A stretch of DNA of 64,000 nucleotides from Stropharia rugosoannulata (taxonomy: Eukaryota; Basidiomycota; Agaricomycetes; Agaricales; Strophariaceae). A program made the position numbers and the translations under genes. The stretch is from NCBI GenBank assembly GCA_028532985.1, contig JANCIK010000007.1, forward strand, positions 558,001 through 622,000, in the 5' to 3' direction. The notes beneath the pieces were generated by a model. It had not been told where the DNA came from. It worked only from the letters and a program-made list of their open reading frames with translations, and ran no database searches. Positions 34,933-47,246 of the stretch are shown piece after piece; positions within the stretch are counted from its first letter, which is position 1, and each line of letters opens with the position of its first letter.

Positions 34933-37911
34933 ATGGTTAATGACACAGAACAGCTCAACATGACCCTCCAGGCCGAATCTTCGACAGAGGATACAGAGAA
35001 CCTGCAAGACTGGTCCAGCTTCAGCACCCTTTGGAACGATAACTCAGAATCCAAACCCTTTGCAGACGTGATGGACTTCTCAAGTCTAGGATCCATGGGA
35101 ATGGACATGGACTTCAATCCATCCATGTCAATTGAACCGAGCGCACTGCACTATGATCCTACTAAATTCACATTTTCCTACGACGATCACTTCAATGTTT
35201 TGTCGAACGAAATACTGGCGTCGCAATTTCCATTTGCATTTCAGGCGATAGGCCTTAACGATTTCTCCGGATGCTCATCTGACTCAAGCCAGTCATTTAT
35301 CAAGGAACGGCGATTGAGTATCACCTCATCGTCGTCGTCGTCGGGTGCCTCATTGTCCCCTGTTCCCGAGTCTATTCAAAGCCCACCCCCGGTGTATGCG
35401 AGCGACATCCAGCCGAAGGAGGAGCCTGCTCAAGACCCTGCAGATGCATTAGCTCAGAGAGTGCGCCAGTCTGCTGGTGTTATGCTTGCGGTACCTATGA
35501 ATGCGCAGTTGCAGGAATTAGGAATTCATATACCTGGTGCGTACGAGAGCACTAATATTTCGTTCTTTGCTGATGACTTTAATCTGCAGAGAATACCTCT
35601 AAGCTCCCTATACCCCGCCTTCCACGACATAACGCTATACCCACTTCGAAATCTTCGAATACGTCTGTTTCTTCTTCCGCTGCATCAACTCCTCCGCCCT
35701 CTACTCCCCCGCAGTCGACCCCAAGCTCCAGCTCTGCCGAAGAGCAAGCTCCTGCACCCGCGGTTGGCACAACACGTCCGAAGACAAGCCACACCACGAT
35801 TGAGCGTCGATATCGCACGAACTTGAATGCTCGCATCCAGAGCTTGCGAATGGCAGTACCTGCTCTTCGGGTGTTAGAAGACCGTGAAGGAGGGAATGGC
35901 AAGAAAATCAAGAAGAACGTTAAAGGGAATGTTCTCATCAAGGGATCTGGTTCTGTCAATGTGGAGTCCGAGGATGGATTTGTCGATGTTATTGATGAAC
36001 GTGGTTTCGTTGATGGTGTCAAGGTTGCGCGGAAGTGTAGTAAGGCGAATGTTCTTGGCAAGGCTGTCGAGTATATTCGTGTTCTAAAGAAACGTGAGCA
36101 CCGTCTCAAGGCCGAGCAAGCTGGTCTTAAGACGCTCATTTCTGGCCTTGTCGGTGGACCGGCTCTGGTCCGAGAATGGGAGAGAGAGTGGCGAGCAAAT
36201 TTTGGTGGGGAGGAGAAGGATGAGGTAGAAGGGGAGGATGAAGAGGCCGACGACGACGACAGTGACGAGGAGGAAGGAGAAGATGGCGACGAGGACGGTG
36301 GAAGGAAGAGGAAGCGTCCAAAGTCAACAGTTACACCAATTGCGAAGCGACCTGCTACAGAGAAGAAGAAAGCTACGAGTCCTACGGCTTTGGAACCAGG
36401 GATTCCTGGGGTGCCGGAAAAGAGGAAGCGCGGTCGGCCCAGGAAAGTGTTACCACCAGCTGCTACACTCATGCCGGTTGCATCTTCACCGTCAGAGGTA
36501 TCTGTCCAAGACGAGCCCATGCTACCTTCAACCCCGTTTACAACAATACCACAATGGACGCCGCAGCAACAAACACAGCCACAACAATACCTCTTGGCCG
36601 TTTTCGCTCTTTTCTCGTTCTTCAACTCCCCCTTGACCTCTTCGTCAGCCTTCCAGCCTCATCAACATCACACTGGTGCTGTACTTTCTGCTGCTGCTCA
36701 CTCGGAACCGACTGAAGTGTGGGCATGGAAGGAGTACCTTCAAGTTGTCCATCTCATTGTCTCCATTCTTGTATTAGCCAGCTTCCTCGGTAATTGGCTG
36801 GGTATCAGTCGAAACTTTGGAGTGGCGAAGATGGCTTCCCGTGATCGTAGCTTATCGGTCCTCGCTGCAAATAAGAGTCGCAAGCCCAGTTTTGTCAGCT
36901 GGGCTGATTTGGCCAGGAACGCTGTCCTTCAAGGTGACTATCTTTATCTCTATTTATCTTCTTAAAGTCTTACCAATTCTTCCAGGTAACATGTCGACTC
37001 TGTCTTTCTACGAACGCATCCGAGTGTATCGGTCCATTTTCAGCCAGAAACCTGCCTCAGTCTCTGATCTCACCACTCTCGCCATCATTCTTAACGGCGC
37101 TACGGGCATCTTCTCTCGCTTGGCAGCTGTCATGGCATGCCGTGTCTGGGCGGCCGCTGCAACACAGTCCAAAAAGGTTGACCCTAAATATCCCACAAAG
37201 ATCAGCGAACAGCTTGTTTTGGAAACCCTAACTGTTCAGACTGCCGCAAACTACCTTGCCCAAGCTACCCAGAGCGACAAGACCGACGGGGAGCGTCCAT
37301 ATACACCCATTGAAGTCCTTGGTAGTCTCGTCGTAAAGGAGCGCATTAAGCGTCATCTCGCGGGTCTATTTATTCGTGCTGTTGCAGACGAGACGGATGC
37401 CGTTGTCTCTCAAGCTACTGATGAAGAATGGAGACGTACTCTCGAGGCCGCCAATGAGCTCGGCGGGGACGTTACTGCGCTTGGAAAGACTCTTGAGCTT
37501 GCGTGGAAGGCCGACGTAGCTGCCATCGAAGATGGGGAACTAGCCCTTGACTCAAGTGAAGGCGAAGAGAGTGGACTTGACGGGGACATTTCCGCTCTAC
37601 TCACCGCCGTTGTCTTGTATCGTCGTCTGTTCGCGACAACTCACGATGGCGAACTATCCTCGTCAACCCTGTTGAGCCCGCCGCCAACCCCAACAACCAA
37701 GACAACGATCCGCCGCGGCCAGTTGCTGCAGGCACTGCGCACTGTCCTCGGAAATGGTGTATTCGAAGAAGAGGGTATCGTTGATGCTGTTGAAACTGAC
37801 GAGTCGAATAAGGAGGACAACTTGATGCTTGGCTTAGAAGACGCTCGTGATCAGGTGGTAGATATGATCTTTGATTCGGAGAGGCGCCTGCGTGCGGCCT
37901 CGTCTTCATGA
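34933..37911 (+). CDS. sre1: SREBP-type membrane-bound bHLH transcription factor (Sre1-like)
   Basis: Sterol- and oxygen-responsive transcription factor, held in the ER membrane and released by proteolysis in characterised relatives. Exons 34933-35536, 35590-36933 and 36986-37911 sum to 2874 nt, 957 residues. The acidic N-terminal activation region is followed by a bHLH at ~270-372 with ERRYRTNLNARI; the tyrosine in place of the usual arginine is specific to SREBPs. The loop between the two helices is about 50-60 residues, much longer than normal. Helix 2 reads KCSKANVLGKAVEYIRVLKKRE. An acidic stretch and an AT-hook-like KRKRGRPRK (~478) follow. Two hydrophobic segments (~534-553, LLAVFALFSFFNSPLT; and ~585-606, VVHLIVSILVLASFLGNWLG) form the membrane hairpin. 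The C-terminal helical domain is long, as in basidiomycete Sre1. Identification is firm. Confidence 0.92.
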
Positions 37912-38277
37912 TCAACAAGCCGCGTTTCTTCCTTTCCATCGGCATATATTGCTTTGTACTTGTCTGTTGCCTGCCCTTTGCTAATCTTAGACGCCCGCAT
38001 CCTTGTGTATCTGGATTTTCTGGACTTTAATGATTTATTTGTTACCTATGACTTATTTCCATCATGTTCCCCTCTGATAGTATTAACGTACCTGTACTTG
38101 TGTTGTCTTTTCAAAGCCAAATAGCTCATTAATCTTTTTAATTCGATGATAGTGTGCTAGGAAACTACATAAAACGAAAATATTGTAGGCGTAACGAAGT
38201 AAGGATTCAACACGGATGGTAGGTTGAGTGAAAGTACGAAGGGGGCATATGTAGCGCTTCATTAGCACCTAGAACGT
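37912..38277. other. Convergent 3' region
   Basis: Spacer of 366 bases between two convergent genes; it should hold both 3' UTRs. No further structure is seen. Confidence 0.5.
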
Positions 38278-40062
38278 TTACGCACGGCATAGCCGCCCGA
38301 CATTATCCACCGTCCAGAAGTCACTCCCAACAGCCTTGTCAGCGTAGAAAAAACGTTGCGGGTCATACTTTGCCTTAATCTTCAGCAAGGCATTGTAATT
38401 TTCTCCGTACCAGTCTGCTTTCCACTGCGGGTTATCTCCATCAGCCTCAGACATATAAGCCCCCGAGTTGGGTGTGATCTGCCTCAACTTCTCGTCCCAG
38501 TCGTAAGTGATGGTTTTCCTCACGGCAGCGTTGTGGTCCCAAGCACCAGCATCATCGACCCAAGGCGCAGAGGGAATGATGTACATGACACTGTCGCGCC
38601 AAGCGGGCAAGACCGAGTTGCCTGGACTGCTGGCGACTTCGAGAGAGGGCGCAACGCCGACCTCAATCAGGTTAGCGCCAGCCTCGACGATGTAGCGTAC
38701 GGCTGCAGTGAGAGCAGTGTTGTTGATTGAAAGTGATGTGCGAGGGACAAGTCGGCCACCGAACTGGTACTGGCCTGTGTTGATTGGGTCGAAAGAGGCG
38801 TCGTACGCGGACTTGAAGGTTGGATATGTAGTCACGGTCGAGGTGTAGACGAAGCCAAGCTCGTCCAGCTTAGTGGTAAGTGGAGCAATGAGAGCGGCGA
38901 CCTCTTCGGACGTCTTGTTTGGTGTGAAAAGCGGCCAGAGCTGGAAGTACCCCTTGTTGTAGAAAGCGTATGCGTACGCGCCCGCATCGACGTATGACGG
39001 CACCAGGGTGTGGTAGTAGTCAACTAGCTCCCAGAATGCGTTGTCGGACACAGATCCCTGGGGGGCCGTTATCACGGCAGAGCTCACTTGAACGTCGGGG
39101 AAGATCTTGGCAGTCATGGACCACACAATGGCAAAATTGCCAGGACCGCCACCAGAAAGTGCCCACCACAAGTCAGCGTTCTGCGATCTTGACGCGGTAA
39201 CGAATGATCCATTTGCCAGAATAACCTCGAACTCGAGTGTTTGGTCCGCAGCGAGTCCCTTCCAAGAAGTAAGCGCCGAGTGACCTCCGCCACTTGTGTA
39301 ACCGCCTGCCCAACCAACTGTCGGGCATTCCCCTCCCACAGCAAGGTATCCGTTTGCATCTGCGAATGAATAAAGTTCGTTTACGACCGTCCCTGCGTAA
39401 CCTTTCACAGCAGGGCCTGTGTAATATTCAGAGGTGTAGTTCGGAAGAAGCTCAAGGCCTTTGACGTGGTGCGTCCAGATAGAAAGCGCATGCGCGCCTG
39501 TGGACTTCCCCATGAAATCATGGCCTGTGTTGCGAATAACAAAGCGGATGTTGTACTTCTGTGCAAATGTAATGGCGGCGCGTACGTGCTCCAGTGGTGA
39601 CATTGACGGCGTAGCGAACGTAAGTTCCCATTGTACACGGGGAATCTGTAGTCTCGAACGGGTTGCAGGAATTGTTGGACCACCAGGGCGTCATGATCGA
39701 GCTGGACGACAGCTCTTGCCACTGCCGAGGTGATGGTCAGGGATTGGAAACGTCATACTCTATAAGAAATAACTTACATCGGGAGAGTGCCAATTCTCTT
39801 GGACAGTTGCGCATTGGGTGGCGTTGTAGGTGTGCAGGACGGTTGAATCGATGGTGGTACTTGTATGACATACGTTACCAATAGGGACTGTCTTTATTAA
39901 ACGACCCTCGACCGTATGGTTGAGCGTAGACCACTGGGAAGGCGATGGCCAGCATTTATCTGCCGGACCGCACTTGCATGCGGTTGCGGAAACCTCGGAC
40001 ACGGTGGCCGCACGCACATGGCATATAGCCAAAGCGGCAAGAAAAATATGCCCTGTGTACAT
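38278..40062 (-). CDS. Secreted berberine-bridge-like FAD oxidoreductase, probable frameshift
   Basis: FAD-linked oxidase of the PCMH/BBE family, which oxidises sugars or secondary metabolites. A signal peptide follows the Met at 40062 (MYTGHIFLAALAICHVRA). Exons 40062-39778 and 39721-38278 carry several NxS/T sites. Flavin-attachment motifs are present: RNTGHDFMGKSTG for the 8-alpha-histidyl link and GGECPTVGWAGGYTSGGGHS for the cysteinyl link. The C-terminus YDPQRFFYADKAVGSDFW is typical. The second exon changes frame near 39595-39605: CTMGTYVRYAVNV reads in one frame, and SPLEHVRAAITFAQ continues one base out. The total length is one base off a multiple of three, and the only GT-AG pair with the right phase would give a 31-nt intron. 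The copy is therefore probably broken unless the sequence is wrong here. Confidence 0.82.
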
Positions 40063-40108
40063 CCCAAGAGCTGAGAGACGGTTGAAGGACTGCAAAGTTG
40101 CAGCCGAG

Positions 40109-40117
40109 CTTATATAG
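40109..40117 (-). promoter_or_regulatory. TATA box of the FAD oxidoreductase
   Basis: CTATATAAG on the minus strand, about 50 bases upstream of the start codon at 40062. Confidence 0.5.
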
Positions 40118-41451
40118 AAACGGTCCTGAGCACGCGTTTCTCAATTTGTGAATTGGTTCGCCCTCCGATGAGTATATGAATCATCCTCATCATCCTGAAA
40201 ACGAGGACAATCAATATTTGATATATTGGAATTTACGAATGCTTGGTTTGGCCTACGTTGTATACATAAGTATACATACCTCGGGAGTCGGTAGTGTCGA
40301 GTTAAGCCGAGATAGTTAATTGAGCAGGACGCAAAGTCATACATTAGTTGCGCGTAGCTTGAAGAGTCGTCGTATTCAATGAGGTTGTGTTCAAGCGAAG
40401 CTGATAACTATGGTCAACGCAGTAGTCACATGCCTTGAAAGGAATGCCACACGTGTTACAGTAGTTGTTGATGCATGATGTGTCGCACCGCGCCTGTATT
40501 ATTTATATACAATCTCCGCTGGACTTGCGCTGGACGTACTTTGAATAAAACTCGTAGAGGGATGGTGCATGGAAGGCAAATGGAAGGAACCAGTGGCCCG
40601 ACTTGACTGCCTCTGGCTTGCCTCTGGCCAACCTCTAGCAACTTTCTGGGATGAGCTAACATTGGTCGGCCCGTGATATTCCCACGTACTTTGCTAGGTT
40701 GAGCGAGGTTGCAGTTCGCCGGAAGTCGTGCTAAAACCAAGCTAAAACATCTTGAAAACATCATCCAGCTTGCATCCAGTTAACTACGACTATATGAGGC
40801 TATATTCCAATGTACACGCTCTGCACAACTCAGATGAACTTTATAGATCCAGCTGTGTGAAGATGTCTAGGGGACCATGAAAGATCCAAGCAGAAACGCA
40901 CCACACCCTTGCGGCAGTTCTTATGTAGTATGTGCATCAAATGTGCATCACAGCAATATGTAAATGTGACGACAATGTTCTAGCCCACTATAGCCCACTA
41001 TGCTGGAATTCACAGGCTACGCGCACCTGAAGATTGTAACAGTGTTACAGTATCGAGAAATATGATTGCGCAGTATGTGCTTTACACCTTCACAGGAACG
41101 ATTCTCTCGAAACGGGACTTGAAGCACTTAGAAAGCTAGAAGGCCTACGGGGCCTTCGGTTGTCTTCCAGCCTGATACCGGCGTGGGATCCTCTGCGCAA
41201 TCTTGAATATGAATTGGGATCATCGTCATCAAAGTGCGCCAAGTTGTACGAGGTCTGTCCAGCCGTGTACACCGGAGCTTGGAAACCTGCGCAATAGCAT
41301 GCACTTCAGTACGTACCCTATCGTTGTAGCCTTTTCCTTCGGCCATATGACTCGCACTTTATGCAGTTCCGAAGATCTTTACGACTAATGCGCGCTCATC
41401 TTGCAAATACCAATCAAGTGCCCAGCCAATCAGAAAAGCAGTGCATCGACA

Positions 41452-41460
41452 TATATAAGG
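41452..41460 (+). promoter_or_regulatory. TATA box of EF-hand/ZZ copy 2
   Basis: TATATAAGG, about 50 bases before the ATG at 41506. The same motif occurs at copy 1, though at about twice the distance. Confidence 0.5.
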
Positions 41461-41505
41461 ACAGATAAATCATCTTTTATCGATTGGCAGATTTTCTTTG
41501 CAACC

Positions 41506-44500
41506 ATGCCAGTACCTTCAGAGGATTCAGCATCACCTATACGACAGATAGAGTCTCAATATCAACAATGGACAAAAACGTATAAACGCAACAAGATCGA
41601 GAGTGTGCAAGAAGGTCGGGCTTATCTCAAGCGTGCCACTAGCCTGCTCCCGATACTAGAGGCTTTTGTCAAACTTCATCCAACAACGAAAAGTAAGACC
41701 ACCCTGTCAATCTGATGCTTTACTTACTGGCCCCCATAGTCGTGCCTGCAGTCAACAGTTTCAGGTCCGTCGTAGAACTAGAACAACTAAGGCCAGGAAG
41801 CGATGCGCGAATGACGGCTATCTTTGTGGTGGAGACGGATGTTATGGGCGTTCTGTTCAAGTGAGACCATCAATGTTTACTCCAATGTCAATCTACTGAG
41901 ATTCTGTCAGTGTTTCTCGCAAAAAGACGGCAGGTTCGGATAACGATCAAATATTGTCTGATTGTCTCCGTCGCGTCAATAAAGAGATCAGATCATGTGG
42001 TAATAGTATGGATACTTACTATAGCAAGAATGCGCGCATGCGTAAGTTTAAACCTTTAATCACTGTCGCAGACTCATCATTGAATTTACAATAGTACAGG
42101 CATGGAAAGCGCAAGAGTGGAAAGAACGAATGTTGAAGCACTGCACCCAATTCGTTACAGAACTGGCCGCCCTCGAACACGCATCCGCGACAACTCCGGT
42201 GTCAGATACTGAAGCTCTGATAAAGAAATTCAAACTTCTTTACACTCATCTTTTCGCGCCCAAAGAGGACTGGGAAAAGAAACTAATCAACACAGCGCAT
42301 CAATTGAAGAAATCTAGCGACTCTCAGGATATCTTCAGCGACCCTGCGAAGCTTCGAGCCCTTGTTCAGACCACCGAGGACGCTGGCTTCACACAAGATG
42401 AACTTTCGGGCAAAGATGAAGAAGACGGGTTCAAGTCGTCTCTTCCAACACAGCTTGAGCAGTTGAAAGATGATCTGAGTGTCTCACTCGATGTTTTATG
42501 CAAGAGAAACGAAGATACGTTCTCGCTTAAGCTTGACTATCACACTAAACAGCTACAAGAGTCGATCAATAATTCTGCCGCATTTGTCGTCAAAAGTCTT
42601 TCTGGACCTTACGATCGTCTTCATCATCCAGTTCGTGTCTGTTTTATCTTTAACGCACAACTATTCATGGTCGATCAATAGGATCTCAAGATACTTTGGA
42701 AGGAGATGGTAAGCTATACACATTGTCAGTAGTTGCATGCTATCTAATATGTCACAATTTTCAGAACTGGATTTTTTGCGTCGATAACAGTCACTTCACG
42801 AGCGCGCTTTTTGAGTATTACCTCGACCACTTCTCGACAGCACGCATTCGTCCTCCGCCTAACGCCGATGCTGCTGTAGGGGAGTCGAACAAAGACAAAG
42901 ACAAAGAAGCAGAAGACTTGGCTCAAGCAAATCTAAGCAAAGTCACATTTTTGTCGCGCATGGGTGTGCTCAATCATCCGGACACATGGGCCCTCGAGTC
43001 TATCGCCATGTACGGTGACAGGATAGCCAACTCAATCGATCGCGATGATTCCGGTTTCATACGCATCAGCGAGGTAAACGCATTCACCGATAAAATGCCA
43101 AAAGGCTGGTCGTTACCTCAGTGGTGCGCCTACGCAGCAATCGGTACGGAATATATTAAGTTCACCAGTCCTGGACTACACAACTGACAAGGCGCCTCAA
43201 ATAGGTTGGGCGTACGAAGCCCGTCTCTACAGAAAGCGAATCCAACATCTACTCGGGAAGATGTTCGAAATGCAAGCAAAGGGTGACTTACACATACCTC
43301 TTTGGGTTTGGCACTATTCTAATCCTTACCACTAGTTCTGCCCGCTAATCGTGGCTTCCTGGCACTGCAAGTAGTGGAGGAGGTTATCGAGTTCTATCAG
43401 CTCCTAGCATGGGAGCCATCAAATGTGGAAAGCCCCGATCCCCCGGACGAGCTTCGCTCACTTGTCCACCAAAAAGTAAAAAGCCAGGATGACTCATGTC
43501 GTGAAGGGCTTGGTCTATTCAAGTGGAAAGTCGTCGATGAGACGACTTTGAAGCTTTTGTTTGATAAGCAACCCCTTGAGTCGGTAAGCAGATGTTCCAC
43601 CACCACACACACGAGACACTTATTAGACTCTATTATAATATAGTATCTCCTTCAGCTCAGCGTTCTTTTACTCGAACACACCTATCAAGTCATGCAAGTT
43701 GGTACGAAGTTTACGATTGACTCAAAAGAGGTTCAGCACCTCTTGGAGCCCTTGGAACTTCTAGAAAGGTTGGTTGCCCGTCGCGTACAAGGCTTGAAAG
43801 GTATGTAGAAGCAAGGAGACCATCACACTATTATTGACGCCTGTATCTTTTCCAGATCAATTTGCTAAAGAGAAAAAAGACACCAGCTGTGAGTGTTTCT
43901 TAACCCTCTTGTATTCTCAAGTATGCTGTTTACTAAGTGTTCTGTAGATATTGGGACATACTCCGGGGGGATTTTCTATAGCTATGTTTCTTGGTGGGAG
44001 CAAGACTTCCTTCCTTTTCATGCATACGACATCTACGATTTCGGCCGCGACGAATCCCTGGTTAAATACTCTGCCGCAGAGCTGGCACCTGATGCCCTTC
44101 CATATCTGAGGTACAAGACTTGGGAAGAGCATATCAAGAGTATTCCAGAGCACGAGATTCCAGCACAAATCCCCGATACATGGAATGTAGAACGTTATCG
44201 CGGTGCAGCCACAAATATCGACAATACGTCTACTCGGCACGAGTCTGCAGATTTCCCCCTAACATTGTACGTGCTCTACCGCTCCTCTCTAAAGCTCATC
44301 AATCATTGACCTCACTTTCAGCCACCCTTGTCGACGCTGTCAAACGGATCCAATGACCGATTTCCATTATATGTGCCTGACGTGCGAAGGTCAGCCATGC
44401 GTAGCTCAATCAGCACAATTTCTCTGACAGACGTTATAGATTTCTTCTTGTGCTCCGAATGTTATCACATATCGCTGAATGGTTCAGATACACCGGAGCC

Positions 44501-45712
44501 TCATGACTGCAAGCATCCAGTTGTGCGCTTGGCACTGCATACAGTGGATGTACAACGCAAGTGGATCGCCCTCGATGCAGAGGTTCAACTACAGCAAATA
44601 CGTGTCAGCCTGGTGTCTAAAGTTATGGAGATCAACAACATGATGGAAGACGATGACGATGACGACGAGGAGACCGCACACGAAGATTCGGATATGGAAG
44701 AGGACGATGACGACCAATACACTTGGGGAGGAGGGGAAGATGATCAAGAGGACGATCAGTCAGACCATGAGTTTGAAGGCAATGTCCCCGATGATTCCGA
44801 CTTCGACGACTCCGATGATGATGACTACTTCGATGGGGGCGCAATCCCTGAAGAAATTATCCCTTCCGACTTTTGTGACCACTGCAACGGAAAGATAGAC
44901 TTATTCGATGAGGACACTACTTTTTACAAATGTTTCAGGCATTGCTGCACTAGTATGTTTGTAGTTATTTTCCCCCCGTATTTAATATTCACATAATCCT
45001 TCTCTTAGATTTCTGGTTGTGCGCCGACTGTGCTAACCAACACATCACTAGCGAGGATACAAATGGTCATCAATGGTGGCACTCCGTCATCGTTGTCCGA
45101 CCTGCTCTTTTGCTCGAGGAAGAAATGGCAGCTGCTGCACAATCACAGGCGCCGCCTACCGAACAGCCTTCCGCGATCGAAGTTAAATTGTCGGCCCTCG
45201 AGACAAAGCTTGACACCACTACTTCGACACTAAAAACCTCAAACGCGACGCTTGAGGAGAGGATGAATAACTTGGAAGGAAAAGTGGACATGATGTTTAG
45301 CGAACTACGTACTTTCATTGCGTCATTCCCCCGCGACAGTGGCGCGCACCATTCTTCTCCGCTTCCTCAACAACCTGCCCCAAACGTTGTCCAGCAGTCG
45401 TTTGCTTCTAATCAGCCACGCTCTGCTCGCGGCGGTGGTCAGCAGGATACATTAGGTGGTCAGCGATCTGCTTACTCTCAGCATTCCGCATATAGTTCTC
45501 AGCAGTCCAGCTATGGCCATAGTGGACAACATACGAGGGAGGAAGAGGGCTCCGAGGAGGAGTCCTATAGCGCTCCACAATCTGCTCAGAGTAACATGGG
45601 TTACGGCCGCCGCGATGCACAGGCAAGCGACGACGACGAGCCCCCGCACAGCGGAATGGGCCGCAGGGGCTATGGCTCTGATGACGAAGATGAGGACGAG
45701 AACGACTATTAG
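41506..45712 (+). CDS. EF-hand and double ZZ-finger protein with acidic tail, copy 2
   Basis: Paralogue of the minus-strand gene at 24.8-29.1 kb, with the same multi-exon layout. The N-terminus (QWTKTYKRNKIESVQEGRAYLKRATSL) matches copy 1 closely. The EF-hand loop DRDDSGFIRISE lies at 43038-43073, followed by VNAFTDKMP in both copies. A region with FHAYDIYDFGRDE follows. ZZ finger 1 (HPCRRC, YMCLTC, FLCSEC, PHDCKH) spans about 44323-44520; ZZ finger 2 (FCDHC, YKCFRHCC, LCADC, HQWWH) spans about 44870-45085. Between them lies a strongly acidic stretch (DDDDDDEET...). The coiled coil (LEERMNNLEGKVDMMFSELR) and Ser/Gln/Gly-rich tail end in DEDENDY. The start at 41506 follows a TATA box. Function unknown; both fingers keep their putative metal ligands. 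Confidence 0.8.
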
Positions 45713-45837
45713 TGGGTCAACATACTAAGTGTCATTGCGATGATACCAAGATACAGTTTGTAATACGATCGTTCATGGGGACAGTTTCGCAGAAGAAAGA
45801 ATTTACAGCATATAATAGAGACAGCAGCGTTCAATGT

Positions 45838-47246
45838 TCAAAGAGAATTCACAACACGAAATACCATATCCTCACTCAGGCCAATGTAATTTGCCGGGTC
45901 GCAGAGTGATGACAACTCGGCCTCTGTCAATCCAGATTTTTGGACGGTCTCGTCGTCCAGAAGGTATTGTAACAAAGGCTTGCTGGGATCGACAGTGGCA
46001 AGCCTACAAATGTCGTAAACGAGGTCATGGGCGACTTGCCGGCCTATCGTCTTGCCTAGCGCCATCATCACTGCTTCGCTGACAATGGCTCCATTTGTAA
46101 GCCCAAGGTTCTTCTTCATCGCTTCTGGGTGGACTTCAATACCTTCAAGGACTGATAGCGTATGTGCCAATGCAGCATGAGTTAACGTCGATATCTGAGG
46201 AAGTACAATCCATTCGATTTGCCAAGGGCCTGTACTGCGTTCATGATCCTCTACCATTGCATCGAACAGCGCTGCGCTAAGTTGCCGAACAGAACTGGCA
46301 ATGGACGTAATATACGCGCTGGATATTGGGTTCCTCTTTTGAGGCATTGTGCTGCTTGATCCGCGGTGTGGAGCATACGGTTCAGAAACCTCTCCGACCT
46401 CTGTCTGCATGAGAAGCTTGACGTCAAGAGCAAATTTTGCACATGTGCCTGTGACAAGGGCGAAGAATGCTCCTACTTCAGCGATAGAGTCCCGCTCTGT
46501 ATGCCAGGCAATGAGAGGTACATTTAGCCCCAGCTCTTGAGCTAATCCTTGTTGGACTTCGAAGGCCTTGCCCGTGTCCGTCAGCGTTGCAAGATTACCG
46601 GCCGCTCCCCCGAACTCAAGCACCAGAAGGCGAGGGAGTAGCGCCGTCAAACGGTCTTGGTGTCGCTGAAAGGTAGCGAGCAGCCGTGCCATCTTGAAAC
46701 CAAATGTCATAGGCACTGCTTGCTGAAGGTTCGACCGCGCGGCCATGGGTGTGGATGCATACTTAGATGCCAATTCTCGAAGAACCTTCACAATCTGCTC
46801 AAGCGAAGCCGAAACAAGCCTGCAGGTGTCACGCAATTGCAGCACCGTTGTTGTATCCGTAACATCCTGGAGTCAGTTAATAGACAGTATGCTCACAGCG
46901 AAATGCTGATCACCTGGGTTGTCGCACCCCAGTGCGCCCACTCACCCATACCTTCCTTGACCTGATTTACAGCACGGACGAGCTGCTTCACCATAGGCAA
47001 GACAGGATAACCAATCCGCTTGGTTTCCACTGCAAGTTCTTCCATACTCATAGTGTCCAAGTTGCATTTTAAAGCTATAATTTCTGCAGCCTCCTTGGGT
47101 ATAATGCCCAACCTAGCCTGTACAGCGGCGAGGGCAGCCTCAAACTGAAGGTAGTACATTGTACGGGTGTGATCAGACCAAATGGCCGAAGATTCTGGAG
47201 TCGAAAATATATGGCGAAACACGATGGAATCCGTTGCTGACGCCAT
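45838..47246 (-). CDS. Fumarase-superfamily lyase, carboxymuconate cycloisomerase-like
   Basis: Member of the fumarase/aspartase/adenylosuccinate lyase superfamily, closest by motif layout to 3-carboxy-cis,cis-muconate cycloisomerase (PcaB-like). Exons 47246-46914 and 46866-45838 sum to 1362 nt, 453 residues, the usual length. The signature loop GSSSTMPQKRNP with the catalytic serine is intact. The conserved WAHWGATTQDVTDTT region is joined across the 47-nt intron and carries the substrate-binding residues. The RSNLQQAVP segment is also conserved. No signal peptide. In fungi such enzymes may act in aromatic degradation, but the substrate here is unproven and adenylosuccinate-like activity is unlikely given the motif pattern. 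The next gene shares no pathway with it. Confidence 0.85.

Larger units (their letters stand above)
40063..41505. other. Divergent promoter spacer
   Basis: 1.4-kb region between the divergent FAD oxidase and EF-hand/ZZ copy 2. It has a TATA motif at each end. Tandem TAGCCCACTA occurs at 40982-41001. No gene is supported. Confidence 0.45.
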
